The notes beneath the pieces were generated by a model. It saw nothing but the letters and a program-made list of their open reading frames with translations. It did no database searches and was not told the DNA's origin. A stretch of DNA of 64,000 nt from Micromonospora kangleipakensis (GTDB lineage Bacteria; Actinomycetota; Actinomycetes; Mycobacteriales; Micromonosporaceae), in contig NZ_SHLD01000001.1 in the NCBI RefSeq assembly GCF_004217615.1, forward strand, positions 5,518,001 to 5,582,000. The letters run 5' to 3'. The position numbers were made by a program, and so were the translations under genes. Below are positions 36,402 through 45,913 of the stretch, one piece after another. Each line of letters begins with the position of its first letter. Positions within the stretch are counted from its first letter, which is position 1.

Positions 36402-37298
36402 AGCGGTCTTCACGAACGCTCACCGGTCGGGGTCGCTGTGGTGGATCCTCGTCGACAGGGTGTCCCGGCCGCCTCGTCCTGCCGCTCTACGTGCCGGGCC
36501 GGGCGGAGCGGCAGCCCGCAGCCGGGGCCGGCTTGAGCGCCTCGCACGCCTCCAGCGCCGCGCTGGCCGTCGGATCACTCGCGTCCGAGGTGGCGCCGCG
36601 CTGCACTCCGTGGTCGAGAGGCAGTTGGCGTACGCCGGGTTCGTTCCCGACCCGCTGCCAGGGCCGTTGCCGTCACGGGCGCGACCCGGGCCACCGCTGG
36701 GCGGTACCGAACGGCAGGCCTCCTGAGCCTTCTGCCAGGTCGCGTCGTCGGCATCCGACGGGCGGAGCCCCGCGAACCCACCGGGCTGCCTCCCGGGCGA
36801 CCCGACGCGGCCGGGAACGAGGCGCCCGAGGGGCGGCCGGACGGGCGCACGGTGGGCAGGTTGTCGGGCACAGGCGGGGCGGACCGCCGGGTGGGGGTGT
36901 CAGCGGCCTCGCGTGGCTCGGCAGATCTCCACCGGCAGGGCCGGTGCGCCGTCGGCGCCGGCACAACGGTGCGCACAGTCGATCTCGGGCACCTCGGCCC
37001 CGCCACCGAATGGCCGGTCCGCCAACCCGTCAAGCAGCCTCGTGCGGACCCCCGACGGTCACCGCCTCTACGTAGGCCAGACCGATGCCGTGAGCTGGCA
37101 CGATCCCGCCACCGGCACCGAACTCGGCCGCGCCGCCGTACCCGGCCTAGTATGCCTACATGGCCTGGCCGAACACGCCTGACCCGGCTCGTACGTCCCG
37201 CTCTCGTGGGCCATCCGACCATTCGTGCAGCTCACGCGGCCTTGAGCGCGAGCGCCTCGGTGACCTGTACGTGACGTTGACGATGAACGATGAGCGGT
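36402..37298. other. Gap with at most gene debris
   Basis: About 900 bases without a convincing gene. A plus-strand stretch at 37045-37182 (RTPDGHRLYVGQTDAVSWHDPATGTELG) looks like one blade of a YVTN/WD40-type beta propeller, but the frame has no propeller neighbours and may be a remnant. Other open frames are Arg/Pro/Ser-rich shadows. Confidence 0.4.
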
Positions 37299-38621
37299 AT
37301 GCAGTTCACCCGACGGAGCCTGCTCGGCGCGACCGCGGCAGCCGGAGTGACGGGTCTGGCCACCGGCTGTGAGCCGGACCGCCGAGAATCCGGTGCCCCA
37401 CCGGCCGACGGCCCGGCGAGCGCCACACCGCCCTTCGACCCGGCGAGCTGGGGCAGCGTGCGCGCACAGTTCGCGCTCGACCGCAGCCGGGCGCACCTGG
37501 CCACCTTCGTCTTCTCGGCACACCCCGCGCCGGTCCGCGCCGCCGTCACCGCGCACCGGGACGGGCTCGACCGGGACGCGATGGGCTACCTGGGCGCCAA
37601 CGAGCAACGGCTCGACGAAGCTGTGCTCGAGGCGGCCGCCGACCACCTCGACACCCGCCCGGACCAGATCGCCCTGACCGATTCGACCACGATGGGCCTC
37701 GGCCTGCTCTACACCGCGGTACGGCTACGGCCCGGCGACGAGGTGCTGACCACCGAGCACGACTTCTACGCCACGCACGAGTCGTTGCGGCTGCGGGCCG
37801 AGCGGGACGGGGTGACCGTCCGCCGGGTGCGCCTCTACCGGGACCCGGCGGTGACCACCGTTGACGAGTTGGTCGCCAACCTCTCGGCGGCGGTCACCGC
37901 CCGAACCAGGGTCGTCGCGCTCACCTGGGTGCACTCCAGCACCGGGGTGAAGCTGCCGATTCGGCAGCTCGCCAACGCGGTTCGCGCGCGCAGCCCGGAA
38001 GCGCTGGTCTGCGTCGACGGGGTGCACGGCTTCGGCGCCGAGGCGGTGACCCCGGCGCATCTCGGCTGCGACGCCCTGGTCTCCGGCTGCCACAAGTGGC
38101 TGCTCGGGCCGCGTGGCACCGGACTCATCTGGGGCAGTGAGCGGGCGTGGGGCCGGATGACGCCGGTGATCCCCACCTTTGACGGGCGCAGCATCGGCCA
38201 CTGGCTGTTCGGACGTGCGGGCGGGCCGGCGACGCCCGCCGGACCCGCACATACCCCGGGGGGTTACCACAGCTTCGAGCACCGGTGGGCGCTGGCCGAG
38301 GCGTTCGAGTTCCACCGACGGATCGGGCCAGAGCGGGTCGCCGCGCGGACCCGCGAACTGGCCGACCGGCTCAAGGACGGCCTGGCCGGCATTCGCGGGG
38401 TGCGGCTGGTCACCCCGCGCTCGTCCGAGCTTTCCGCCGGCGTCGTCTGCTGCGACGTGACCGACGTGCCGGTAGGTGAGGCAGTGGGCCGGCTGCACGC
38501 CGCGGGCGTGATCGCCAGCAGCACGCCGTACCGCCCCTCCTACCTGCGATTCGGAGCGACCATCGCCAACAGCGAGGCGGATGTCGACTCGGCACTACGG
38601 GCGGTTCGGGGGTTGGTCTGA
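37299..38621 (+). CDS. Exported class-V aminotransferase-fold PLP enzyme (isopenicillin-N-epimerase-like)
   Basis: A 440-residue PLP enzyme with the class-V fold. The cofactor lysine is in VSGCHKWLLGPRGTGL, with VCVDGVHGFGAEAV (Asp binding the pyridine nitrogen) and TDSTTMGLGLLYTA upstream. This layout resembles CefD-like epimerases or cysteine-desulfurase relatives. Unusually, it starts FTRRSLLGATAAAGVTGLATGC, a twin-arginine signal with a relaxed lipobox, so it should be exported folded with its cofactor. I preferred ATG 37299 over 37290; both keep the signal. Substrate unknown. No partner gene is adjacent. Confidence 0.87.
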   Translation: MQFTRRSLLGATAAAGVTGLATGCEPDRRESGAPPADGPASATPPFDPASWGSVRAQFALDRSRAHLATFVFSAHPAPVRAAVTAHRDGLDRDAMGYLGANEQRLDEAVLEAAADHLDTRPDQIALTDSTTMGLGLLYTAVRLRPGDEVLTTEHDFYATHESLRLRAERDGVTVRRVRLYRDPAVTTVDELVANLSAAVTARTRVVALTWVHSSTGVKLPIRQLANAVRARSPEALVCVDGVHGFGAEAVTPAHLGCDALVSGCHKWLLGPRGTGLIWGSERAWGRMTPVIPTFDGRSIGHWLFGRAGGPATPAGPAHTPGGYHSFEHRWALAEAFEFHRRIGPERVAARTRELADRLKDGLAGIRGVRLVTPRSSELSAGVVCCDVTDVPVGEAVGRLHAAGVIASSTPYRPSYLRFGATIANSEADVDSALRAVRGLV

Positions 38622-39256
38622 GCGCTGCCGCGCATCTCGGGATCCATGCCCGTGCCGAGCGATCCGAGTCCCCGCCTCCAGTCGTACTCCGACCCGCAAC
38701 TCGCTGCGACACCCGCCAGACATGGCGGCTGTCCGAGGCCGGCCACGTTCGACTCTGATGTCACCCCTAGCAGCCGGACAGGCCCGCGCCAGTGGAACCC
38801 GGAGGCAGTCTGACAAACTTCGGAGGCGCCGAATAGGTCACCGAGTAGAAGCACTGGTGCGCCGGGCCCGGGCGGACGATCCGGCTCCAATCGGCAGTGT
38901 GCTGATCGCGGTTCCGGTCGGTTCCGCCTGCGTGCTGGTGCACATCGACGGAAACTCCGCGCCGGCCGCGGTCCGAGGTCGGCTGGCCAACGGCCGTTGC
39001 GTGGAAGGCTGAGCCGTGCGGCCGCCGCACCATCGGGACGATGCCGTGGCCATTCCTTCTAAACCCGGTAAGCCCAGAGTGTGCAGCCTCATCGACGGCA
39101 CCCGACGAATCGGCCGGCCCGCCCGGCCAGCGGCCATGACCGGACGCCGAGTCAGGGGCTTCGCGATCGACCTGATCCCAGAGCTCGTCCGCGCTGGGCG
39201 GGCGTGAAGAAGTGGAGCGCGGTCGCCCCGAACCGTCGCGCTGTCGATCGTTTACA
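38622..39256. other. Gap between the PLP enzyme and the sigma remnant
   Basis: Contains repeat R1 at 38818-38860. The frame ending at 39012 includes VLIAVPVGSACVLVHIDGN, which could be a decayed protein end, but I do not recognise it. No other feature seen. Confidence 0.35.
38818..38860. repeat. Dispersed repeat R1, isolated copy
   Basis: CTTCGGAGGCGCCGAATAGG then TCACCGAGTAGAAGCACTGG: the same block as at 26065, 44555 and 56551, same orientation. Confidence 0.6.
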
Positions 39257-39997
39257 ACCGGCGTACCTTATCGAGTGCCGTCCGCGGAGGATCTCCCGGC
39301 ACGCGTCTCCGGCGTACTGGCCGTCCTCTTCCTCGTCTTCAACGAGGGCTACCTGGCGACCGGCCCCGGCACTGATCCCGTGCGTCACGACCTGACCGCC
39401 GAGGCGATCCGGCTCACTCGCCTGATCCGTGCCCTCGTGCCCGACGACGGTGAGGTGACCGGTCTGCTGGCGCTGATGCTCCTCACCGAGGCCCGCCGCA
39501 CCGCCCGGGTGTCGGTTAGCGGCGAACTGGTCGCCCTCGACGAGCAGGACCGTGGGGCCTGGGACGCGGCCCTGGTCGCCGAGGGTCATCGGCTGGTGCG
39601 CGAGCGCCTGGCCGCCGGGGTGGCTCCGGGTCGCTACCAGATCCTCGCAGCGATCAACGCCGTGCACACCGCCGCCCGCGACATCCGCGACACCGACTGG
39701 TCGCAGGTCGTCGCCCTCTACGACCAGCTCGTCCGCCTCGACCCCTCGCCGATCATCGCCCTCAACCGAGCCATCGCGATCGCCGAACTCGACGGCCCGG
39801 AGGTGGCACTGGCGGCCGTCGATCGTCTTGAGGACAAGTTGGCCGACTATCACGCCTACCATGCCACCCGCGCCGACCTCCTGCGCCGGCTGGGCCGCGG
39901 CCAGAACTCGCGCGCGGCCTACGACAAAGCCGTCGAGCTGGCGGGCAACACCGCCGAGACCGCCTACCTGACACGCCGCCGCGACCAGCTCGGGTAG
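39257..39997 (+). pseudogene. ECF sigma factor remnant lacking regions 2 and 4
   Basis: The frame encodes GVPYRVPSAEDLPARVSGVLAVLFLVFNEGYLATG and continues to 39997 as the helical, TPR-like C-terminal extension of ECF42/SigI-type sigma factors (about 240 residues). The DNA- and core-polymerase-binding sigma2 and sigma4 domains, which should occupy the first ~180 residues, are absent; the sequence before 39257 shows no trace of them. Without them it cannot act as a sigma factor. The remaining frame is long and clean, so the truncation may be recent or the domain may still be made. A GTG at 39271 could start it. Confidence 0.75.
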
Positions 39998-40269
39998 CGC
40001 CCGCAAATCCCAACCGAAACCGTGTGCAAAGCGGCGGCCGGCCCCGATGGAATACGCGGCACGAACCAGAGGACGGTGAAGCATCGGGCTCGGGGCCAGG
40101 CACACGCACGGGCATCCGCGGTCGCAATCGCCCACAACGAAGGCACCCCTCGCGTGCTCGCCAAGCGCGGCAGCGCCGTCGAAGTCTTCGACAACCAGCA
40201 GATCGAGGACCTGCGCTCGCCCGTGTCAAGCGGGCGCGCACCACCGGCCATACGGACAGTCCGCCGGCT

Positions 40270-41052
40270 CTACCTCATCGACGGAGCCATCAAAGGTGCG
40301 GTCGCGGTGCCCATGACCCGGCGTATCAGGTCGAAGATTTCGAGGGAGCGCACGCCCTCGTCGTGGAATGACTGCAGGGCAGGATCGTCGCCGGGTTCGA
40401 GCGCCCCGGCCTCCTCCCACATGGCTCGCTCATGGGCCCGCCAGGCAGGGCGGTCTCGCACCTCGACGTTGTCGAAACCCGCAGCCGTCAGCCCTGCGCC
40501 GAGGTTGACCCGCCGCAGGCGGTCGGGCAGCCGTTCGTCGTCCTGGTCGAGGGTCTCCCAGCAGGTCAGCACTGCCCGTCCGCCGGGTGCAAGGACCCGC
40601 TGCAGCTCGCGGTAGGCGGAGTCCTGCTGCTCGGCGAACTGGATGGCGTCGACGCACAGCACGGCGTCGACCGAGCCGGCGTCCAGTCCGGTCGCGGCGA
40701 GGTCCCCGATGCGGAAGTCCGCCGGGCGCCCCAGCCGCCGCGCCTGCTCGCGGGCCTGGTGCACCGCCTCGGCGGAGAAGTCGACCCCCACCAGCCGAGC
40801 CTCGGTGCGGGCGGCGATCTCCAGGCCGTAGCCCCCGCGGCCGCAGGCGAGGTCCAGCAGAGTGTCGCCGGGAGACAGGCGCAGAGCTTCGACGACCTCG
40901 GCGATCCCCTCCCAGCCGAGCAGGCTGGTGGACAGCAAGTGTGGCGGCAGCCCCAGATGGCGCTGAAGGATCTCGTCCTTAACTGGCGACCCGACCATGT
41001 CGGCATACCAGCCGTCGAAGTAGTTCGCCAAGGTCCGTGGTGGGGTCTCCAT
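40270..41052 (-). CDS. SAM-dependent class-I methyltransferase
   Basis: A 260-residue protein with the SAM-binding motif I LLDLACGRGGYGLEIA (65-80), motif II GVDFSAEAVHQA and an acidic VDAVLCVDAIQF post-motif. The C-terminal part has a helical cap. It resembles UbiE/Coq5-like small-molecule methyltransferases; the acceptor is unknown. ATG 41052 gives the natural length. It is monocistronic, with a 270-base gap (39998-40269) to the sigma remnant in which I see nothing. Confidence 0.88.
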   Translation of the reverse strand: METPPRTLANYFDGWYADMVGSPVKDEILQRHLGLPPHLLSTSLLGWEGIAEVVEALRLSPGDTLLDLACGRGGYGLEIAARTEARLVGVDFSAEAVHQAREQARRLGRPADFRIGDLAATGLDAGSVDAVLCVDAIQFAEQQDSAYRELQRVLAPGGRAVLTCWETLDQDDERLPDRLRRVNLGAGLTAAGFDNVEVRDRPAWRAHERAMWEEAGALEPGDDPALQSFHDEGVRSLEIFDLIRRVMGTATAPLMAPSMR

Positions 41053-41473
41053 CCGCCCAGTATGGCGAGGGTCGCCGCGGCCTGGTCGGAGCGGTCGGCA
41101 AACCCCTTCAGATCACCCCGATTTGGCACCTCGCCTCATCCTGCTGCTTTGCTCCGGCCAGGGAGAGGTGGTCTCGTCTGCGAACGCACTCATGTCGGCT
41201 ACTTGTTAACTGGCGCTACGACCGTAGCTCGGCCTGGCTTGGTCGAGGTGACCGGCGGGGTGGCTCTCATTTCGGCTGCCCCCCGCGGTTTGGTGTGGCT
41301 CTCATTCGGCATGCGGCCCGCCGGTCACCACTGCGGGGAGAGGCTCAAGTCAGAGGGGTCTGCCCAGCTCGAAGTAGCGCCGCCCTCCTCGCTGATATCA
41401 GCTCGGTCTGATTGAGGAGGACAGGTGATCGAATGCCTCGCCGCCCGTAAACCCCGGGTGACGCCCGGAGACC
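41053..41473. other. Gap with a short direct repeat
   Basis: No gene. GTGGCTCTCATTTCGGC (41260-41276) is repeated as GTGGCTCTCATTCGGC (41295-41310). Such paired repeats can be the end of a lost insertion sequence, but no transposase is nearby. Confidence 0.4.
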
Positions 41474-41917
41474 TCAGTCCCCCGTGGAACCGGCAGCCTC
41501 GACGATCGAGACGGGAGTGCCAAGTTCGACGGTACGGGAGACGGTGCACAGCCGTTCGTGCGACTGCTGCAGCGACCGGGGCAGCGCCTCGCGCGCCCTG
41601 TCGCCGTCCGCGCCCACCGGGAACGTCACGGTGAACTCGACCCTGAGGTTCTGCATCCGGTTTCCTCCGGCCTCGTCCCGGATTTTGTCGCCATTGACTT
41701 CGACGGAGAACTGGGTCGGCTCGGCGCGGCGGCTGGTGATGTGGTCCACGTCTATCGCAGTGCAGCCGCCGATGGCAGCCAGAAGCAGTTCCACCGGCGT
41801 GAAGCTGGCGTCCTCGCCCGTGCCCATCGACATCGATCCGCCGCGGACGTTCCGCGCGACGTACTTCCCAACGCTGGTGCGCTCGATCTCCACCGAGCGG
41901 AAGGTGTCCTCACTCAT
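41474..41917 (-). CDS. OsmC/Ohr-family peroxide-handling protein
   Basis: A 147-residue OsmC-fold protein. The two catalytic cysteines of the family are present: Cys52 in AIGGCTAIDVDH and Cys124 in ERLCTVSRT. These proteins reduce organic hydroperoxides as dimers in the cytoplasm. I chose the ATG at 41917 (MSEDTF...), which gives the family length; the open frame starts 13 codons earlier without support. It is monocistronic. Confidence 0.9.
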   Translation of the reverse strand: MSEDTFRSVEIERTSVGKYVARNVRGGSMSMGTGEDASFTPVELLLAAIGGCTAIDVDHITSRRAEPTQFSVEVNGDKIRDEAGGNRMQNLRVEFTVTFPVGADGDRAREALPRSLQQSHERLCTVSRTVELGTPVSIVEAAGSTGD

Positions 41918-42165
41918 GACAGGGAAACTACCCAGGCCTTCTGGCCCCCGAGCCACCGGCCTGGCCGGCCGATCGGCCCATCCTCAACCGTCGAGACGGC
42001 CATATCAGGACAGCGTCGATCAGAAGTGCCGCGCCGGCGAGCGATAAATGGGCTACCGTCACGCTTGCGGGCACGCACGGCAGGACTCGACCCGCGCCCG
42101 GCGGCGACTCCGATGTGTCACCGCCGTGGCCGTGATGTTGGCGCACCGCGGCCACGGCCCCCGGG

Positions 42166-43065
42166 TCAGGGACGCGGGGAGAACAACATCCGGGCGATCA
42201 TGAGCATCATGGTCACGAACCCGGCGAGCACTGCGAGCCAGGACCAGGCCCAGCCGACCGTCAGCGTCAGCACCACGAACGCGGCGAGGACCAGCAGCCA
42301 GTTCGTCACGACATACAGGCCGAAGCGCGCCGCGGCGGCCGGATCCTCGGTGAACCGGTCCCCCATTTGGGCGTGGGACGCCTGCGTCCGGACCACCCAC
42401 TCCTTGTGCCGGTTGGTCTGAGTGGCGCCGAGATAGGTGAACAGCGCGACCGACGCGACGACCGTGAGTGCACCACCGACGAGCCAGGGCAGGTCACCCT
42501 CGCTCAGGTAGAGCCAGCCGGCGCCGAGGCTAGCCAGGGCCAGAACCGCGCCGAGGGCGTACCCGAGCGCCCGGCCGGTCGGCATCGGATGGTTACTGGT
42601 CGTCTCCTGGTGCAGCGCATCGGCGGTGACCGCACCGGCCGCGAGTGCGACGGCGACGACGGCGGCGACCTGGCCGATGAACGGGACATCCAGCAGCGTG
42701 GCGGCCAGGACGAGGACGACCAGCCCGGCCGTGGCCAGCGCCGACAGCACTACCGCGCGGACCAGGAACATCGGATCCGGTCGTACCCGGTGGGCCATCC
42801 AGTCCGGCGCAGCCCCGTCGGGCTCCGGTCCGGTCCCGTCGAGGATGTCGCGTACGTCTCCCAGCTCCTCGGTGGCCTGCCGGGCGGCCGCCTGGGGGGC
42901 GACCCCGGTCGACTCCAGCTCGGCGACGCGGGCGACCAGGTTGGCCCGCATCTCCTCCTTGAGATCCTGCCGGTCCTGGGTCATCTCGATGCCGGCGAAC
43001 GCCTCGTCGAGCAGGCGGTGCACATGGATGCCGTAGCCGCCCGCGGTGTCATTGGGGATGGTCAC
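42166..43065 (-). CDS. Membrane protein with HAAS-type N-terminal domain
   Basis: A 299-residue protein. The first ~85 residues are helical and charged (DRQDLKEEMRANLVARVAELESTGVAPQAAARQATEELGDVRDIL), the pattern of the HAAS/permease-prefix domain, followed by about six transmembrane helices. It is the second gene after a PadR regulator, starting with GTG 43065 that overlaps the PadR stop by 4 bases. PadR-HAAS membrane-protein pairs are common in actinobacteria and probably form one regulatory unit. Function unknown. Confidence 0.82.
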   Translation of the reverse strand: MTIPNDTAGGYGIHVHRLLDEAFAGIEMTQDRQDLKEEMRANLVARVAELESTGVAPQAAARQATEELGDVRDILDGTGPEPDGAAPDWMAHRVRPDPMFLVRAVVLSALATAGLVVLVLAATLLDVPFIGQVAAVVAVALAAGAVTADALHQETTSNHPMPTGRALGYALGAVLALASLGAGWLYLSEGDLPWLVGGALTVVASVALFTYLGATQTNRHKEWVVRTQASHAQMGDRFTEDPAAAARFGLYVVTNWLLVLAAFVVLTLTVGWAWSWLAVLAGFVTMMLMIARMLFSPRP

Positions 43066-43475
43066 GATGACCGCCTTCCGGATGCCGGCTCGTGGGAGCC
43101 GTTACGTTCGTCCAGGTCGAGCAGCGAGTCGATAATGTCGCGCGTGGCGATCCACGCCGCGACGTTGCGGCGGTAGACGGCGCGGCCGGCGTCGGTGATG
43201 CGGTAATACTTGCGCCGCCCGCCCTGACTCTCGTCGCCCCAGTACGCCTCGATCAGGCCGTCCTTCATCAGCCGCCGGTACGTTGCGTAGAGGGTCGCCT
43301 CCTTGATCTCGTGACGACCGCCGGTGGCGTCCCGGATCCGCTTGAAGATCTCGAAGCCGTAGCTGTCGTCGCGGCGCAGCACCGCGAGCACGATCGTGTC
43401 CGTATGCCCGCGCAGCAGGTCGGCGGCGAGTACGTCGGCGCTCGGCGAGGCGTCGCCTCGCCCGTTGTCAACCAT
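43062..43475 (-). CDS. PadR-family transcriptional regulator
   Basis: A 137-residue winged-helix repressor with the PadR core: LAADLLRGHTDTIVLAVLRRDDSYGFEIFKRI, then IKEATLYATYRRLMKDGLIEAYWG and GGRRKYYRITDAGR. I use the ATG at 43475; an ATG at 43487 adds four residues. It is first in an operon with the HAAS membrane protein (GTGA overlap). PadR proteins usually repress their own operon and respond to small ligands. The region just upstream is AT-rich. Confidence 0.93.
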   Translation of the reverse strand: MVDNGRGDASPSADVLAADLLRGHTDTIVLAVLRRDDSYGFEIFKRIRDATGGRHEIKEATLYATYRRLMKDGLIEAYWGDESQGGRRKYYRITDAGRAVYRRNVAAWIATRDIIDSLLDLDERNGSHEPASGRRSS

Positions 43476-43520
43476 GGCTAGTACCATAACAGATACAGTA
43501 GTTGGCGTCATTGAGCAGAA
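43476..43520 (-). promoter_or_regulatory. Candidate promoter/operator of the padR operon
   Basis: On the minus strand TGACGC, a 16-base spacer and TATGGT lie just upstream of the PadR start. ACTGTAT and ATGGTACT form an imperfect dyad within it. The position suits PadR autorepression. The matches are weak, so confidence is low. Confidence 0.35.
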
Positions 43521-43958
43521 GGCATGCACTTCTCGGAACGCCACGCGGCTCGCGGCAGTTCGGTGCTCTTGACCTTGAGGTAGGGACTCCTGCTACCGGC
43601 CGGCGGGTGGCGGGGCGTAGCCGACCAGTACCTCGTCGGTGTCGCCGGCGAGCATCCACAGGTCCCGTTCCGGTGGCGCGATCTGCACGGTGTCCCGGTC
43701 GATGAGCCGCAGACCGAGGGTGCCCGGATCAGGGTTTCCGGGGTGCGGTTCGCCGTGGGCGCACGACAACCGGCAGTCACGGCCAGCGCGGCGTTGCGCA
43801 ACGCGGCATCGCCGTACCTCGGCGGCGGTATGTGCCCGTAGCGACCTGCGCTGCTCGACGTACCCCGGGTGCCGCTGCCTGACCGACGACGCTGCCGGTG
43901 TGGCCGGCGCACGATCTCAGGGACGGCGCAGAAGAAGCCCACACGACAGGAGATGGCA
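43521..43958. other. Gap with an unassigned coding-like minus-strand stretch
   Basis: About 440 bases. The minus strand at 43605-43800 has ALRNAALAVTAG and, in another frame, RLIDRDTVQIAPPERDLWMLAGDTDEVLVGYAPP, which looks like protein but is broken between frames. I cannot name it. The last bases supply AGGAG (43949-43953) for the SHOCT gene. Confidence 0.35.
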
Positions 43959-44243
43959 ATGTCGGCAGAACTGATGAGCTTCACGGTGTACGCCCACCCG
44001 TACCCGGGATGGTCAGACGGGCACGGTCCCTGGAATGGCGGGGGACCGGGTTGGTGGCTGATCTTCCCGATCCTGTTCTGGGTCCTCGTCCTGTCCGGGA
44101 TCGGGTACGTGATCTACCGCAGGTCGCCCAAGCAGTCCGCCCGCGGCGCCGCCGAGCGCACGCTCGCCGAGCGGTACGCCCGCGGCGAGATCGGCGAGGA
44201 CGAACTGAAGCAGCGCCGCGCCGTCCTGCGCGGCAAGTCGTAA
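43959..44243 (+). CDS. SHOCT-domain small membrane protein
   Basis: A 94-residue protein with one transmembrane helix (about 33-53) and a C-terminal SHOCT domain (AERTLAERYARGEIGEDELKQRRAVLRG, about 65-92), the short oligomerisation motif found at the end of many bacterial membrane proteins. ATG 43959 is six bases after AGGAG; an ATG at 43953 is possible. The Trp/Gly-rich segment before the helix is typical of the group. Function unknown. Confidence 0.9.
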   Translation: MSAELMSFTVYAHPYPGWSDGHGPWNGGGPGWWLIFPILFWVLVLSGIGYVIYRRSPKQSARGAAERTLAERYARGEIGEDELKQRRAVLRGKS

Positions 44244-44305
44244 ATGCACCGAGCAGTGAGGCGCCGGCGCTCCGCCTGGCGCCGACGGACCGTCATCGAA
44301 TTTGG

Positions 44306-44449
44306 GAGGTGAAGGCCGACCGGCCGTGCGTGGTAACGGTGGAGGGCGAAACCGCGGAGCTACTCGGCTGGCTCCTCGGCCGGCAGCAGGCTGATGGGCT
44401 GCTGGTGCGAGGAGCCGATGAAGCTCCCGATCCGCCGCTCTGGATGTAG
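44306..44449 (+). pseudogene. C-terminal fragment of a maleylpyruvate-isomerase-family protein
   Basis: The last 40 residues of this frame, CVVTVEGETAELLGWLLGRQQ then GLLVRGADEAPDPPLWM, match the typical end of mycothiol-dependent maleylpyruvate isomerase (MDMPI) proteins. The rest of the domain, including metal ligands, is absent, and the upstream frame overlaps the SHOCT gene out of phase. A 3' remnant. Confidence 0.5.
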
Positions 44450-44554
44450 GGCTCGGTTGCCCCCAGCAGGCGTCGCCTCGGCGAGGGACTTCGAGCGGCT
44501 CCAACGGCGGCCGGAAACGAAGCCGAGAGTGGGGCGACCGCAGCAGAGTGACCT

Positions 44555-45165
44555 CTTCGGGTCCGCCGATGAGGTCACCAAGCAGAAAGCCCTGGTCAAC
44601 GCGCTCCCGGTGGGATCGGAGTCTCAATAAGCGGGACACTAGTCGACGCTTGGGCGATGCCACGCAGAGTCGGACATCGATCAATCAGCCTGCCTGTCGG
44701 TCGGTCCGTGCGGTCGACGGGACCGCCGGCGCGAGGGGGCCGGCAGCGACGGCACTGTGACCACTTCGGTCTTCTCTGGGAGGTCACAGCCGCCAGACTG
44801 CTCGCATCGTCGCTGCTCAGGGCACCATCGGCCATTGGGTGTGGGTGAACACTTCGGACGCGGTGACCACTTCGGCGAGGTGCTCCCAATCTGCACCCAC
44901 CTGCAAGGTGTCGGCCGGTCGGAACTCCTTACCGCTGTGACCTGCAGATACTCCCCTACCAGCGGACATTGAGGACCGCTGAAGTCCGTTCAGTGCCGTT
45001 GAGCGCTCCGGTGTGAAACGGGACGCCGCACCCCCTCTGAACAGGGGAAACACGGAGCCGCAGGTGGGGGTGGGTGCCGTTGGGTGCAGTTTAGCGGGGT
45101 TACGTGCACTTGACGGCCGTTCAGTGCACCCGCCTGCTCCCAACCTGCTCCCCCATCCGTCGCCT
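44555..45165 (+). repeat. Composite dispersed repeat, long copy A
   Basis: Contains in order R1 (44555-44627), R2 (44759-44788) and R3 (about 44845-45165). The same order and nearly the same R1-to-R2 distance (204 versus 205 bases) is found at 56551-57025. R3 also occurs at 4094-4465, and fragments are at 5430, 26065, 30536 and 38818. The element is about 0.6 kb with no conserved reading frame. Copies A and B have the same orientation and bracket the first RHS locus. The family is unclassified; it could be a non-autonomous mobile element. Confidence 0.65.
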
Positions 45166-45284
45166 AGGAATGGATAAGCCAGCTGGCCGACTTCGGCTTG
45201 CTTCAGCCGCCGTTGTGGCCCGCTGGGTGCACAGCGCGGCAAGTGCTTCGCTCGTCGGCGTCGTTCGAGGCAGGGTGGCGGCAC

Positions 45285-45515
45285 ACGTGCAGGGTCGTCC
45301 GCCAACTCCCGCGCGCCCAGACCCGAGCAGTTCACCACCACCGGCGCCGCCTCCGTCAGCGACCGCACCTTCCGCAGGGGCGACGGTGCCGCCGGCGGCG
45401 ATGAACCGAGTCATCAGGTGATTGAGGTACGACGACATGTCGATCAACGGCATCGTTGCCCGCCAGCCGGCGGGCAGCCGCTCAGGCGGGCACGAGCCTC
45501 CGGCGACCGCAGCCG
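45285..45515 (-). pseudogene. D-amino-acid oxidase fragment
   Basis: The minus strand gives LPAGWRATMPLIDMSSYLNHLMTRFIAAGGTV, then after a frameshift near 45380 RSLTEAAPVVVNCSGLGARELADD. These are consecutive middle segments of a D-amino-acid-oxidase-type protein (compare PVVDMAVHLPWLL and VNCTGLGSRKL in the intact gene at 24255). About 70 of 310 residues remain. Confidence 0.65.
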
Positions 45516-45670
45516 TCACCGTGCACCGACGACGGCGAACCCGTGTCCCGGTACCCGCTCGGCGGGTGCGTCACCTCCCCACCCGCGGCTACCACCGGGC
45601 GCATCGTCGACCTCAGCACGACGGTCCGAGAGCGGCGGTACGGGCCCGCCTCGGCGGTGGGGGCGCCGCG

Positions 45671-45913
45671 GTGAGCGCCCGCGCCCTGGACGCCATCGCC
45701 GCGGGGGCGGTTGCCGTGCTCGTGCTATGCGCGGGCGGAACCGGGGCGATGTTCACCGGCGGCGGCACCGCCTCCGCCGCCTGCTACAGCACCATCGGGT
45801 CCGACGGCCAGCCGCTGCTGCCCACCAGGGGTCTGCATCCTCGACCCGGTAGCCGCGATCGGTGGCGCTGCGGGTCCCGGCCGCTCGGCGTCCTTTGGCT
45901 GCGGCGGAAATGA
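45671..45913 (+). other. Possible fragment of a secreted protein
   Basis: From GTG 45671 the frame gives ALDAIAAGAVAVLVLCAGGT-GAMFTGGGTASAAC, a membrane/signal segment like those at the start of NlpC/P60-type peptidases of actinobacterial conjugative elements. The rest to 45913 has no family features. A hairpin begins right after the stop codon. Weak evidence; it may be a remnant. Confidence 0.3.

Noticed and set aside
40022..40615. Plus-strand ORF upstream of and antisense to the methyltransferase
   Set aside because: The part outside the methyltransferase has no recognisable feature and the rest is antisense shadow.
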